Below, piece by piece: positions 24,262 to 37,022 of a stretch of DNA of 64,000 nucleotides (position 1 is the first letter of the stretch; each line of letters starts with the position of its first letter). The position numbers were made by a program, and so were the translations under genes. The notes below the pieces were generated by a model. It made no database searches. It saw only the letters and a list, made by a program, of their open reading frames with translations, and was not told where the DNA came from. The stretch comes from Watersipora subatra (taxonomy: Eukaryota; Bryozoa; Gymnolaemata; Cheilostomatida; Watersiporidae), in assembly GCF_963576615.1 (NCBI RefSeq), contig NC_088716.1:434001-498000 (forward strand). The letters run 5' to 3'.

Positions 24262-25977
24262 ATATATTTTAATACACAAGGTGAAAATTTGAAATTAAAA
24301 CCAAGAAGATTCTTTGAAGTGAAAAATTCTAAAAAAGTCAAAACCTTCCTCACTCTTGTTTTCTATTGGACATGACATGTACTATGCCTTTAAAGAAAGT
24401 ACTGGGATGCTGAAACTGGAACCAACCACTAACCTATCTGGCCTGACACTAGAACTGCCAGAATAAGCGAGTAACTGGGAAGGGAACAGCACACAATGTA
24501 ACAGGAAGCCTACACAAGAAATACGGCAGCTACATGTAGTTGTGATGATCATGGTACATGATGAGCTGAGATAAGCAAGTCTTGTGGGTGATGAACAAGG
24601 GAATATCTCTTTAAAAATAAATATTAGTAATGACATGAAATCTCTCTAAATAGGTAAGGCATAAATGCTCTGATAATGAAATGCTTGTTGTAGAAGATTC
24701 ATGGTTGATGAACGTGACAAATGCTCTTATTAGTGTCACTAATTGATCATTTTCTAATCATTAGAGCAATATGCATAGGGAGAGTGTAACTTCCAATTTA
24801 CAGACATGTGCAGGTCTATGTGATAGATAATCAAGTATCCCTAATTTATGATAGATATTGTTGCACCATAGTTGTTCAATTCCATCTGCTAGTTAATGAG
24901 GCTGAACAATCAGATTATTTGAACATAGAGGAGCACATAACTCCTGAATGTAAAAACAGTATAATATCAAAACCGTTTTGATGCCAGCTGTCATATTGGA
25001 GACTGTAAGCAACTAAAGGGACAGAATAGCCTTGAACTATGAGAAATTTATAAAAAATACACTGTTACAGTGGCAGTCAGAGTAAACATAATCATCAGTT
25101 CATGGTTTGCTCCAATTTTAAAATATGGCTGGCAGCATCAAGCAGCAGCACTGAGAATGTAAACATCGGGTTCAGCTGTATGTAGATGCTTCAAATGAAT
25201 GAAAAGTTCAAAATTTTAAATTTGAAAATAGGAGTACAAACGCAAATAAGATGACATGTTGCATATGTCATGTGACTTAACACCACAGTCATGGACTATT
25301 GTGTTGATAGTCTAAAAGTAGAATAAGGTAAACTGACTAAATAGATGATAAAGAGAAGACAACTGAATAATAGAAAGCAATCAAAATCTGAGACTAGAAA
25401 ATAAACTGATATGTTTCTTCTTTTATCTCATCAGACTTTAAGAGCATGGAAACTCACAGTCAAGCTTAAAACTGATGATGAGTGAAGAATGAGACAGCAA
25501 AACCACAACTACTAAAGAACATAGAAATACTGTTTGACAAGTGTTTTGACATCGCCCAAAACCTCCAGCTCAACTTGAGGTTTCAACAGAATCATTTTGA
25601 TATTAAAGCTTGCATACAATTAATGAACATAGCTTGGCTAGTTGTGACTGTGTGTACAGTGTACACTGCAAATAGCTTGAGGAAAGATTTGGCTTAATGG
25701 AATGACGTCATTCCAATAAATAGGGAATAACAAAAGCACTGACTGAAATGGAAACTAGTGTTTGAGTGTTGTGAATGTGTTGGAAACTAACACAACTGAC
25801 TTATTCATAACATATTCAGGAGTATATTAATGAGCTTATGATGGTAGAGCTAGCTGAAGGACTTGGATGAAATATGCCTGATCATAGTTCTGCAAAAGTG
25901 TATATCCATATATATGAATCTCAATGTTTGTGGTCAGTCCAGTTATTGCGTTTAAAAATTAGGAATAAAAACTCTGC
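24262..25977. other. No gene seen
   Basis: AT-rich sequence without recognisable protein, RNA gene or repeat array. The open frames (for example 24382-24636 and 25482-25697) match nothing known. Confidence 0.4.
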
Positions 25978-26168
25978 CTCGCAGATGATTTGATCTCAGA
26001 ACCTCCCTGTCGGCAGGCCAGCAATCTAATCCACTACACTATGATAGCAAAACTTTCAGAGATAGAGATAAGATTTTAGTGGCAAAAATACACTTCACAG
26101 AGGATTGGATCTTGGCACTTCCAGTTCTAGAGGCCACGAGCTTACCCATTAGATTATGCCTTCAACTG
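25978..26168 (-). repeat. Two adjacent tRNA-like SINE heads
   Basis: Two similar blocks, about 25978-26050 and 26065-26165, read on minus as degenerate tRNA-like sequences. Both have a GGCC...AGATT..ATGCC/ACACT core and a GATCTCAGAACC or GATCTTGGCACT segment at the B-box place. The tandem arrangement is unusual for SINE heads. Confidence 0.4.
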
Positions 26169-26568
26169 AGTACAGCAATCAATACTAGTGAAGATATTCA
26201 TTACGTTGGTTATAATATGCATTACGACATTACATCTCATGCTGGGCTCTCAGCCTCACCAGATGAATTCACGGAGTAACAAAAGCTTTGTATGTATTTA
26301 TTAGTCGATAAATGTACAAACTATATATAAATCGAACACATAGATGGCTTGTTGCAAATTAAAAAGCTTCTAGTGTGAAGTTTAAAAAAAATTTCATCAG
26401 AAAGTATCGATACTTTTCTATCACTTGAGATTGGTTTGTTGTTTGACGTCTTGTGATTGCCAGGACGTTTTCAGATGAAAAAAACCAAACTTGATCGCTG
26501 TTGAAATGCTCAGAAAAAAAGACATATTTTTTTGAGCGTTTTAACCAATGATACACAGCCCCCAGGAA

Positions 26569-26592
26569 TGATATACAGGGGACTGTATATCA
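26569..26592. repeat. Short hairpin with TGATATACAG arms
   Basis: TGATATACAG at 26569-26578 pairs exactly with CTGTATATCA at 26583-26592. The same arm core recurs in the larger hairpin at 62276-62331. Confidence 0.85.
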
Positions 26593-27539
26593 CTGTTTTA
26601 ACCAAGATCAAATTTGCCGATTTTCCTTTAAGTTTATTCGAAGGTTAAACTCACTTTTCTTAGCTTTTGGAGGGCCATCGCTAATCAGATGATTGGCAAA
26701 ATTTGACTTTTGCAAACCTTTAGAAAAGTCATTATCGAAAATATTTTGCAGATGATGGTAATAACGACGTCTAAGAACTACTAAAAGTTGAGGTTTGACT
26801 CTATGGCTTGAAATAAAGTGATATTCTATAGCGATAACAACCGTCCTAGTGGCCGTTGGGCAAAAAACTGTTTGAGTTAACCAAGTTGAGGTCGAGTTAT
26901 CTAAAGCAATTTATCATTGCGTGGGAACGGACCAAACAGATCCGTTCGAGTTAATCACGTGTTCGAGCTATTCGAGGGCGATAACTATCGAGTTATATTA
27001 TTTTTCATTATTCGATAACGAGATATTTGTTTCGGATCTTTCGATAGGCTAAAAATAGGCAACAAATTCATATCGAGAAAGACAACTATCGACATCGACT
27101 ATAGAAATCGACTATCGAGCTATCGCGCAACCCTAGTATAGTGTAAAAGTAATGTGTTAGGTAATATAGTGTAGGCATTGCAATTGTAATGTAAGGCTAA
27201 TGTAAAGGGCATTCACTTAGTATTATATGAGTTTAATACGTTACACAAAGGCTACAGTTTAGACACCCAAAAAAGTTCTCACATGTCAGGCAATGTCTCA
27301 GCGTCATGATTTTCCTTTTGGCCATTTTTTAAGGAAGACTAAAAACTGACCAAAGTATAGCCTATATGATTAGATCACACTTTCACAAAAATACCAGGAG
27401 TACAATGATCGATGGTGAGAGTGGAATGAAAAAGTGAAAGGTCTTGACAGTTTAGAATATTTTTAATCTTTCATTTATTTTTTATAACTTAAATGTTTGT
27501 TGGTTACAATTAGTCTGTTTCTGCTTACAGGTACAACAT

Positions 27540-28080
27540 GTGTGACTATTAAAATTGGATTTCGGCCATCGAATTAAGGAACTTTGCATTATTCTCTCCT
27601 ATTATGTCTCCTACATTATTGCAGAAGAGAAAGCACAAAAAACTGTTTCAAAATACCCAATATTTGTAGCTATGGCGGGTTCATGATGGCGGCGATAAAC
27701 TGTTGGTTTTTGGGCTTTTAAGAGCTTGTAATCACATCTCGACATATTTTGTACCTACAACACAGCATAGTAAGAAGTGGTGAATCTTTTGATACCAAAT
27801 AACTGTAATGTAAATTTCGTTGCAAGTATGCCTTTAACACTAACGCCTCAATCAGCTATTCAAGTTTTTGCATTAATTCAGCTTGATTAATCATCATCCC
27901 TTCTGTTTAGTTCACAAAAACAATATAATAATTTTTTATAACTTATTATTGCCTCTAAACTAGTAAAACTAGAATTTAGCTATTAAATTAAGGCACTTTG
28001 CTCAGATCTTATTGCATAAGAAAAAGCACAAGGAAGCTGCTATGAAAATACCCAGTATTTTTATAACAGGAGGCAGTGAG
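27540..28080. repeat. Diverged tandem pair, ~130-bp units
   Basis: The segment around 27570-27670 (GAATTAAGGAACTTTGCATT, then AGAAAAAGCACAA and AAAATACCCA) is repeated in diverged form around 27980-28075 (AAATTAAGGCACTTTGC, GAAAAAGCACAAG, AAAATACCCAG). Confidence 0.65.
27690..27830 (+). repeat. Interspersed repeat shared with 56960-57102
   Basis: The shared sequence includes TGAATCTTTTGATACCAAAT directly followed by AACTGTAATGTAAATTT. The preceding GGCTTTTAAGAGCTTGTAATCAC also matches with changes. Confidence 0.8.
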
Positions 28081-30299
28081 AAGAAAGAAAGGAATATTAC
28101 AAAAACACCGCACCATTTGATTGACGTTTCCAACTGTACACATATTTTTGACTTTCTTAACTTTCTTTCTGACTATTTCTTAAACTCATCGGAAAAATAT
28201 ATAGCGAGTGATGCCGTTCTCTAAAGCTGCCTCTCATATTCTAGGGCACCTTGTGGTCGCTTTGACCACCCTTTCACATGCTTGTGGCTTATATCACGTA
28301 TATCGTGTATTATATATATATTGCTTATATTGTGGACACTCGTATGCTGAGATATGACTGTATTTATAATATTCAACATAATAATCTACCTACTACTAAC
28401 TACTCTCTTAGAATGTACAATTTTTATTAATCAATCACCAACTGTTAATTTTCAAAAGACGATTTTCAACCAACTCCTCTAATTTAGCCTGTGCACCATG
28501 AACCTAGAGGAGACAAGTATACTCGATACCAGATAGTAAAGTACTGGAGGCTGCAGCTAAGAGGCTAGTAGCACTAGTACTACTTGTGCTAGTAACTCCC
28601 CTCTGCCATGTGGATATTAACTATTGGCTATTTTATTAGCTCATATTGATTAGTATTTAGTGTATATGATGTTTGTATACTAAGGCTAGGAAATGAGTGA
28701 ATGTATGTTACCTAATTCATATCTTGATAAGATTCAATGTTTCCTGTGTGCTTAAAGGCATTGCTACATGCCAGACAAAATATGTTTTTTTTTTCTGTAG
28801 CCAACCTTTAGAGAGGCATTTAGAGTGGAATAAACTTGGAATCTTTTGGAAGAATGCCAATTGACCAATTGAGGTCAATTGCAACATGCCAAATGACTTA
28901 ATTAGCCAGTAGCCAATAGAGATAGATACCGCAGTGAGAGGGCTGTAACTGGCTTGAGAAGGCTGGATTGTGTCTGACACCTTGAGAAGTTGCCAGACAA
29001 AATCACCAACATTACATTCTAGCATTTTTGAGCTTCAAATTGCTGGTTTTGATCGTAGAATGAGGAGGACGAATTTACATGATTTGCAATAGTGGTCGCA
29101 CAACGCCCAATTGTTTGTAGCTGACGAGTTCACACGCTAAATTGTCCAAGTTTTTTATATAAGCCTGTTGCACTTTTAGCTACAGCGGGGCGGGGGCGCA
29201 TGTTTTACATCGCAGCTGACACTATCTATTCAGCTGAGATGTAAAACACAGTTAATTCACAATGACTATTTACAGCTGACACTATTGAAATGCATTCAAG
29301 GTCAAATGTAAATCTTCCCCTTTCAATTCACAATGACTATTTACAGCACTTGCCAGTTGGTTGTACACAGCCATATTTTTTTCTTTTCAGCCATCTATCG
29401 TTAACGAAAAGTTTAATGCAACAATTGTCGAGTTTTGCGATGACTAACTTGTCTAAGAGCAGAGTGTTCACCATTTTGGAAAATAACTCTGCATTTGAAA
29501 GACAAACTTTCTACATTTTTTGGCATTTTAATATATTTATAAAATGTTGTTCAAAATTTTAAAATAAAATTAAAAATTAAATAAATTTTAAAATGCTTTT
29601 AGAACATCCACGTTGAAAACAGAGCTGCGTAGGGATGCTGTAAGGACGTCATCAATGAAAACGATGAAAATGCAACCTCTGATCACAAAGATTTGTGCAA
29701 TAATACGAATATTGATGTTTACATAATACGCAGTACTTCGTTGTTGATACGATGTTTTTAAAAATACCCCTCCTTGAATCGGAGGTTTGAATCGCTTCGA
29801 AGAATCAAATATGCCACTTTTCAAACCATTCATGTGGTACGAAGATAAAAACTCTGTCAAAAATTGATGGTATGTAACACTAGTGATTGAGAAGGCCTCC
29901 AATGTTTCTATAGAAAAATTGATTGTCACATAATCATGAAGACGCAATGCAGGTTTTCTATAGTCAAACTCCCTTGCTCCCTTACATTTTTGATGTGAGT
30001 GTGCTCCTGATTTTGTGTGTTGAATTCATTGCATTTTCATAAAAAATTTATCAATGTTGTCTCGTAAATTAATGTTTTGACTTTCTCAGAGCTATGATGG
30101 TCCAGTGATTTCCTATGTCTATTATTTATATGTACCTGAGAGAATTTGTAGAAATGTCTCACCTCTGCTCTACATCTGGCTGTATTCACTTTGATTTCTA
30201 CTATTACTTCTATGGATCATCCATACATAGACTTGAGGTGAGTCTAGATCTATGCATTGGTAATCTTGTCCATCCATCCATAGCCACAGGTTAAGATTG
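28081..30299. other. No supported gene; one short direct repeat
   Basis: Frames at 28717-29025 and 29588-29947 on minus (102 and 119 codons) match no family I know and have no splice or promoter support. A 23-bp direct repeat AATTCACAATGACTATTTAC occurs at 29254-29276 and 29325-29347, with CAGCTGACACTAT also duplicated next to it. Confidence 0.4.
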
Positions 30300-30395
30300 G
30301 AAAAAGATTACATCATACAAGAGTTGAACCTCTGATATTCAGCTTGGTAGACTGACTCTCTAATTCTTGGGCCAATCTACTACCCTGTGAAATAT
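30300..30395 (-). repeat. tRNA-like SINE head
   Basis: On minus, a B-box-like GGTTCAACTC occurs near 30320, with upstream AGAGTCAGTCTACCAAGCTG resembling an anticodon-arm region. This fits the SINE pattern seen elsewhere in the window. Confidence 0.45.
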
Positions 30396-31596
30396 CAGAA
30401 TAATTACACAAATAGTTATGTTTGTGCTCTATCATCACACCTGATAATTTCTCACAGCACACTAGACTACCTGCCTGGGTGCGAGTTTGATATAATTGTG
30501 CAGAATCTCTTGTTCAGCCTCCACTGTTTGAGTTTTTTTCACAACCTTTGTAAAGGATAACATAGGATAACATTTGAGTTATTCGTGAAAGCTTTGTAAA
30601 GGAGCACGTGTAACAATCTACCCTACCAATTGTTGTTACGCCCACAAACACGGTCGTTATTTTTATTGGTTATTAGCACATGCTAGCTAGTTCTGTGTGA
30701 GATAATAGAACTTCAATCCATCTGATCTGATTGGCTGCTACAGAGGATCAGCCATTTGTAAACTGAACCAGCACAAACGACAGTTTGGCTGATTTCTTAA
30801 AACATTTTTGTTGATCTAATCAAGACTGCTAGGCGGATTGCTAGCCCTATGTGCACGACTCCTGTACCAAAAAGGGGGTAGATAGGAAACTATATGAAAA
30901 TCCTTTGTTTAGTCATGCGTATACCCCTAAACTTGAAGTTATCATCTCCCTGCTACACTCAGTGATTAGGGATAAACACTCTAGTTTTTTTATCTATGGC
31001 TCATGTACAAACCTCAGAGTGCAACAAACACTCTTATAAGATACAAAACCATCCTTAGCCAATTTTATATCATGGTTACTTAACAGTTTATTTATCAGAG
31101 TTATCTTACCACAACTTTGGCTTTAAGCAACTATTGTAAAGTTTTATTGTTGTTATAAAATGGTGTTAATAATAAAAATTTGTTTAAATTATAATTTTTT
31201 AATCCAATAATTTAACAATTGTAAACAAGTTCACCAATGAGAGAATTTAGACTATTAGTCATATTGAAATTGCAGAAACACTTTTTTTGTCATGTTTTAC
31301 AATTCATGTATCATACCAGCCTGTTTTTATGGAAATAATTGATAAAGCTTCAATATATTTTATTTATTTCATGTGTTGAAAGAGGTGTGACACAAAACTG
31401 TCTAAGCAATTATCCATACTTAACAATGAGGTGACAACTTCTTCTAAATTTGATTCGTTAGGACATGAAATAATATCGAATAATTATGCATGTATGTGCA
31501 AATTATGGTACAAGTCAAAAATAATACAATATATTTTTGTTATCATTATATAACCTACTGTTAACTAGTAGAGTAGATGCTAGAACCAAGACCTCA
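30396..31596. other. No gene seen
   Basis: AT-rich sequence with no recognisable product. A 62-codon frame at 30851-31039 looks like chance. Confidence 0.4.
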
Positions 31597-32035
31597 TTCA
31601 GGTTATTGTTATGGGTAGAGCGCTAGAGGTCATTGCTATGGCTGGAGCGCTAGAGGTCATTGTTTTGGGTGGAGCGCTGAAGGTTATCGTTATGGGTGGA
31701 GCGCTAGAGATCATCGTTAGGGTTAGAGCGCTAGAGGTTATTGTTATGGGTGAAACGCTAGGGTAATAGTTATATACATAGCGCTAGAGGTCACTTTTAT
31801 AGGTAGAACGCCAGAGGTCATTGTTATTGGTTGAGTGGTAGAAGTCATTGTTATTCGTGGAGCACTAGAGGTCATTGTTGTTGATGAAATTCCAGAGGTC
31901 ATTTTTATGGGTATACATACTCGGGGTCATTGTTATGGTGGAATGTTAGAGTTCATTTTTATAGTGGAACGCTAGAGTTCATTTCTATGGGTCAAGCTCT
32001 GGAGATTATTTTTTGAGTGTCTTGTTAAAGGTTAG
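31597..32035. repeat. Minisatellite, ~27-bp unit
   Basis: About 15 imperfect units of the form GGTCATTGTTATGGGTGGAG plus CGCTAGA follow each other. Units degrade towards the right end. No open frame runs through it. Confidence 0.9.
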
Positions 32036-32669
32036 TTCTACCATCATCTATAGAGCTATTTTCTAAAGCTGCTTTCAGTGATATGTTATTGACGCAGTGA
32101 TTAATGTATCAATGACCTTGGTCCCTGGGTCATGGCCTTTGTTGATTCATCATTCTGTAACACCATGTCCATTGTCACCAGACCAAACCGAACTCAGTCA
32201 TCTTGTATTACTGTGTACCCAACTTAACTAAGCTTAACTTAGCTAGCTTAACTATATGCATGTAATTACATATATAACTTCAATACATTAGCCTTGGGTC
32301 CTAAGGTTGATAACGACATTAAATGAAATAGTAAGACTTATAACCATGAGCATATCATAACACCTGAATACACTAAAGTTGTTGTAAGCAACTATAGTTA
32401 CTAAGATTAACATATTATTTTGTTATGAATATTTAATATGTTCAGTACATGTATAAATTTTAAGGCCCATTGCCAGGGTTTTGCATTAAATAATTATTAT
32501 TTCGGACATTTTCACCCTTTGATGCCAAAACAGGAACAGAGTGATGTCGTATGGCAAAGGTCTATTGTGGCTCCAGTGCAGTGATTTTTGCTGTTGCATT
32601 TCTAAGAATCCATAAGCAAGCATTCTTCCAAGTGCTTAAGCATTTGTCCCAATCAATGCAATGATCTAA
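32036..32669. other. No gene seen
   Basis: A spaced TTAACT/TAGCT-rich stretch lies at 32220-32260. Nothing coding was recognised. Confidence 0.4.
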
Positions 32670-32963
32670 AACCTGGTTCCCATATACGTCACAAAGCTGC
32701 AGCGACAGCACCACAGATTATTAGCAGTGAATTGGGAAACTATGCGCCAGGTACCGCCAGGGACTGCTGGTAGTTGCCGGCGGCAAAGCAAGAGTTTATG
32801 GCGGTTCAAATTTTTCAAATAGCTGAAATGCACTGTTCAGGTGAAAGTGAGCATTATTAGTGATGCAGCTTTAAGTGAACATAAGCCGCCGAGCCTAGCG
32901 TCGCAAGCGTTTTGCTCCGCATTATTATTGCCTGAGTCTTGAAATCGATGTGGGAACCAGGGT
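32670..32963. mobile_element. MITE, 294 bp, TAA flanks
   Basis: The left end AACCTGGTTCCCATAT and the right end ATGTGGGAACCAGGGT are inverted repeats. TAA stands on both sides (32667-32669 and 32964-32966), matching the TWA target duplication of PIF/Harbinger elements. The inside is GC-rich (GCCGGCGGCAAAG) and non-coding. Confidence 0.65.
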
Positions 32964-34559
32964 TAAATTTTTTACTTGTCCTGGCTGTTTACTACTGTTC
33001 TATAAATATCCTCAAATGAGTGATTCCTATTTGGTTAGCTGGCCTGATTATTGCTTGGTCATTTTTGTAGCCTGTGGTCCAGTTGCTAGTTAAACTCTTT
33101 ATTATAATGATATTCTTGTCTCTTTTTGTTTTTATCACAGGTAAATCCATAGTTACACGGATTTGAAATAATACCTGTAGCTTTTCTGTTCTGTTTTTGC
33201 AGCAGTGCTCATCGTGTCTACTGAAATCTCCTCTCTGCATATATACAACCGATGTGGAGCTCTGACCTGCCACTATTCAGTAAAAATACCTACAAACCAT
33301 GATGATGACAGGGAAGTAGATGACAGCCTCCACCATAACTGATGCTGATGTCCGCAACAGAGGTGAATTATAAGTTGAGGCAGTCTGTTTTGAGAATAAA
33401 GGTACAACCACACTTAGTAATAATTAGAGCGATATTACACTGTGTGGCGCTAATCTGCACTAGAAATCTCTCAGCCAGATCATGCAGAGCGATAACCCTA
33501 GACATTCGCATCACAACTTTATTGCTTGTGAGATGCATATTTATTGGTTGTTCCCATAATCCAATATGGCGTGTATTTTTTTCTTGTTTATGCTCACCAA
33601 CATACCGCGGGAACATTTCGCTATTTTGATTACAATTGAAACATCATTAGAATGAACACTGAAATGTTCATAAGTTTATTAAAAGTATATATAAAATAAT
33701 AAAGTATTAAGTACTGTTGAAAATACAGGAATCATATTTTCTTGTCTTTTCGTAGTATACAATCCGAAAAAGTGAGATAGGCCTAAGAAGCTAATGATAT
33801 GTAATTTCATTGGCAGTTTGTGAGTGTGCCCACGTTATCGTGCCCACGTTATTGCCTGCTTGTGAATGACTCATGTGTGTTTAGGCTAACCCCAGTGATA
33901 TCTCCACACTCCTCATGACGCAAGAGATAGAAGTCAGGTTTAGAAGTCTCAGATGGCTCAGCATACGGATATATTTTAGTGAGATGCAGGGTGCTCCTTA
34001 GGGGGGTGGAGGAGGGCCAATTATTTATAAAGTTTCTTCTTTTATATAGACTAGTACCCTGGCTGTTTAGTTTGCCATGAGAGATTGTCAGGTGTATTGT
34101 ATCTACAATACTTAGAGAATAGGCAACTACTCAATTACCCTAAGACACTTATATTTCGCTAGTATTCAGTTTCGTGAGTAGCATAAAGAGTAAAATTTTG
34201 CTGCAGCTTAAATTCGCAGCTCTGATGAGTGCGAAAATGTAGTGATGTGAAAATAAATGCAGTGGAACAAAAATAACTAGATCCCTCAGATTCAGTTCAT
34301 CGGTAAGAAAAAAAATTTCAATTTGGGACAAGTTTGCAATTGTGAGCCGCAGGTAGAATTGTGTTGCTAAGATTGATATTGCAATTTGATCGCTTGCTGC
34401 CATTTGTTTCTTGGACTATCAATAAACAAAGCTATTTAATTCCACGTTTTCTCTCGTTTGTTATGATAGTTTAGTTCCGCTCATGAAATTTTCGCGAGAG
34501 GATGACTCCGTGAAACTGTGAAAGTTAGATGAAGCGAATACATAAGTGTCCTAGGATAT
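32964..34559. other. No supported gene
   Basis: Opposed open frames at 33342-33629 and 33368-33616 are not recognisable and overlap on both strands. No splice-supported exon was found. Confidence 0.4.
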
Positions 34560-35150
34560 TCAAAAAGACTTGAAGGCGACCGATGGGTGCAGTTGTTACA
34601 GCGTCGGTCTACCAATGTGAATGTCATGAGATGGAATACTGTCAAAAGCTACCTTTTATCATAACTTCAAACTCTGGTGATGGACAGACGGATAGAGATC
34701 AATCTGAGTTTAGTAAAGATATATTTTTGTTTTACCTTGTTTTAAACCAAAAATATTATTTAGTACCTTTCCGCTATGAAATAGATCTGTTCCTGTGTAG
34801 AAAAAAGGAAAAGAGATATGTATAAATCGACATTCAAGGTGTGAGCTTCTCTTAACTTGTCATTAAATTACAATAATCATAGACAATGAATCATATGAAA
34901 TTGATACGCAAAAGGAGAAAAGTTGTCAATATGAACCAATAATACTGCAGGTATGGTAGTCATTAAATTAAAACATTATGTCTGGTTTTTCCTTTTTGAA
35001 AGACTAAAGGGGTGAATATAAAAATATTTGAGAACAGATTAGGCTATTTACATGTATTTTACTGTTCAGGTAACATAACATTCATATAACATGTACATTC
35101 CAGAAATGGATTATTCACATTGTATGAGCATCTGCTGCATTGTATTGATC
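34560..35150 (+). repeat. Interspersed repeat R2 with SINE head, copy 1
   Basis: It begins with a tRNA-like head (GATGGGTGCAGTTGTTACAG ... TTTTATCATAACTTCAAACTC) and continues with sequence matching 41840-42410. Shared landmarks are CTGCAGGTA near 34950, TTTTTCCTTTTT, TTACATGTATTTTAC and GAGCATCTGCTG. Confidence 0.65.
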
Positions 35151-35987
35151 ATATTCTCTCGGTGCTGTTGTGATGTCAGTCTCTCTCTGTGTTTTACTGA
35201 TCTAATGTCTCGACCTAGCACTAGTATGATCGGTCCTATAGACAGTGGTTCATATACATAGAGACCTTACTGATAATGGGTGGGCCCATGGCTCCCCGGT
35301 TCAGTATTTACAACGGTAGCCTGAGATCTTGGTAATAGGTAAACTTTGCAGGCTGTGACAATCAAGCATCTGTTTGCTTCCCATGGGTATGACTTAGAGC
35401 ACATCTCACTCAGTTCCTTTTGCTAGCGAATCAGCAGATCACAAATGTTTTGTTTTTATTTATTTGACAGTTTGGAGTTATGGTATATGTAGCATACATG
35501 AGAGGACAACTTTTGTTTTTTGACGTTCAAGTTTTGTGTTTTCTGTATGATAACTTTTTGTCGATTTTGCCGCTGGGAAATACTTAAAATTTGAATTTTT
35601 AAGCACACTTATCCTAAAAAAAACCGACACAGCAATACAACACCAACGTATTCTGAACACTGTCGAAATAGCAGAATAGTTATGCTGCCAGTTTCGTGCA
35701 CTGGGGGAGATTATCATGTGCAACAACTATGCACTCGATTAGTTTTAGTTGTGCAAACTTAGTGATATTCAGTGTCTGTATATCAGTGTTCTATTCTTGT
35801 GCCGTGCAATCTTTTTTCTTCATACACTTAGTGTGCTTTTCGACGGACACAACACTTATTATGGTAAAGATCAATATGAGTATATATCATGTACATATAT
35901 GTTCCCGGAATGCATTGTACGGGTGAAGGTCACCATTATAGAAACGGCATGGCTACCAAACATTTTATTTGATTACGCGATTATGTT
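35151..35987. other. No gene seen
   Basis: Open frames at 35478-36009 on both strands match nothing recognised. Confidence 0.4.
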
Positions 35988-36094
35988 TAGCGATGCAGCT
36001 TATGTGTGAACATATGCGGTCGAGCCTAACGTGGCAAACGTTTTGCTGAGCGTGTTACCGCCGGAGTATCGCAATTGATATGGGAACCAAGCTT
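35988..36094. repeat. Remnant of the 32670-type MITE
   Basis: The order GATGCAGCTT, GAGCCTAACGTGGCAAACG, TTTTGCT and GATATGGGAACCA follows the right part of 32670-32963 with substitutions. No left terminus was found, so this is a truncated copy. Confidence 0.6.
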
Positions 36095-36744
36095 TACGCG
36101 AGCTATGAGTGTTTCAGCTGCGATCAATTGAAAATAAAAAACAACAAATACTGAAAAATACTAATGTTTCTAAAGTTACAGTATACTAGATGTGCTATCA
36201 TTTACATAAATTACTCACCTCGCACGATGTTAAAGTTATTGTACAAATACTTATTCTCTGTGTTTTATTGAATTACCTGACTGTCTCTATCGGCACACCT
36301 GACTGCTAGGCTACTAGTAATTATAATAATATATAATGATTATAGTTATAGCAAATATCTATGCTTATGGCTAGCTTTTCTCATAGTAAATAAACAACAT
36401 AGGGACTTTAGTGTGAGGTCAATATGATATCTAATCGCATTGACTTAGGATCTTAGTCTAGGTTCACTTGCAGGTCTTATAGAATCAAGAGCTAAAGAAG
36501 ATAAATTTAATTGGTTTCACGAGCAAATCATTTTGGATTAAAATAAAATTGTTTTCTCTACAACTGTTTGACCCCAAATTCTTTGAATATGCCTCTAAAG
36601 CCTTCAAACCAAAGATTTCATATTATACTTTGAACCTAATTTCTTGTAAAACCGGTAGATAACAGCAGGTGTTTGAATGTTAGTCCACCATGCTGAAAGT
36701 TCGGTGTTTGAATCCCATTGAAAGTAATATTTTTTTCCTAACCT
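36095..36744 (+). repeat. 650-bp direct repeat, copy A
   Basis: Aligned with 40337-40987 over its full length. Shared landmarks include GAGCTATGAGTGTTTCAGCT, TAATTATAATAATATATAAT and GACTTAGGATCTTAGTCTA. It ends in a tRNA-like head (GGTAGATAACAGCAGGTGTT ... GTTTGAATCCCATTG). The piggyBac insertion site lies directly after it. Confidence 0.85.
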
Positions 36745-37022
36745 TTAACCCTTTGCGTTCCAAATCCAACATTTGTTGGGTTACGAGCAATGTCTCAGCG
36801 TACCAAAACCGACAAACCCGACAATTTTGCCGTTTTCGATAGACCTTTTTTAAAACATTTTATTTATTTTAAAAACAATTTTAAAAATTAAAATGAAAAA
36901 TTTGAACAGTTTCAGTAAGTTTTTTACTACTGTTTTGAAGCTATAAATAATAAATTTTATGTGCGTGTGCAAAAAGAACACGTTGTAAAGATTTGATCTT
37001 TCTTTTTGGAAAGCTGATCAAC

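Noticed and set aside
29588..29947. 119-codon minus-strand frame
   Set aside because: No motif or family resemblance, no promoter or splice context; AT-rich chance frame is likely.
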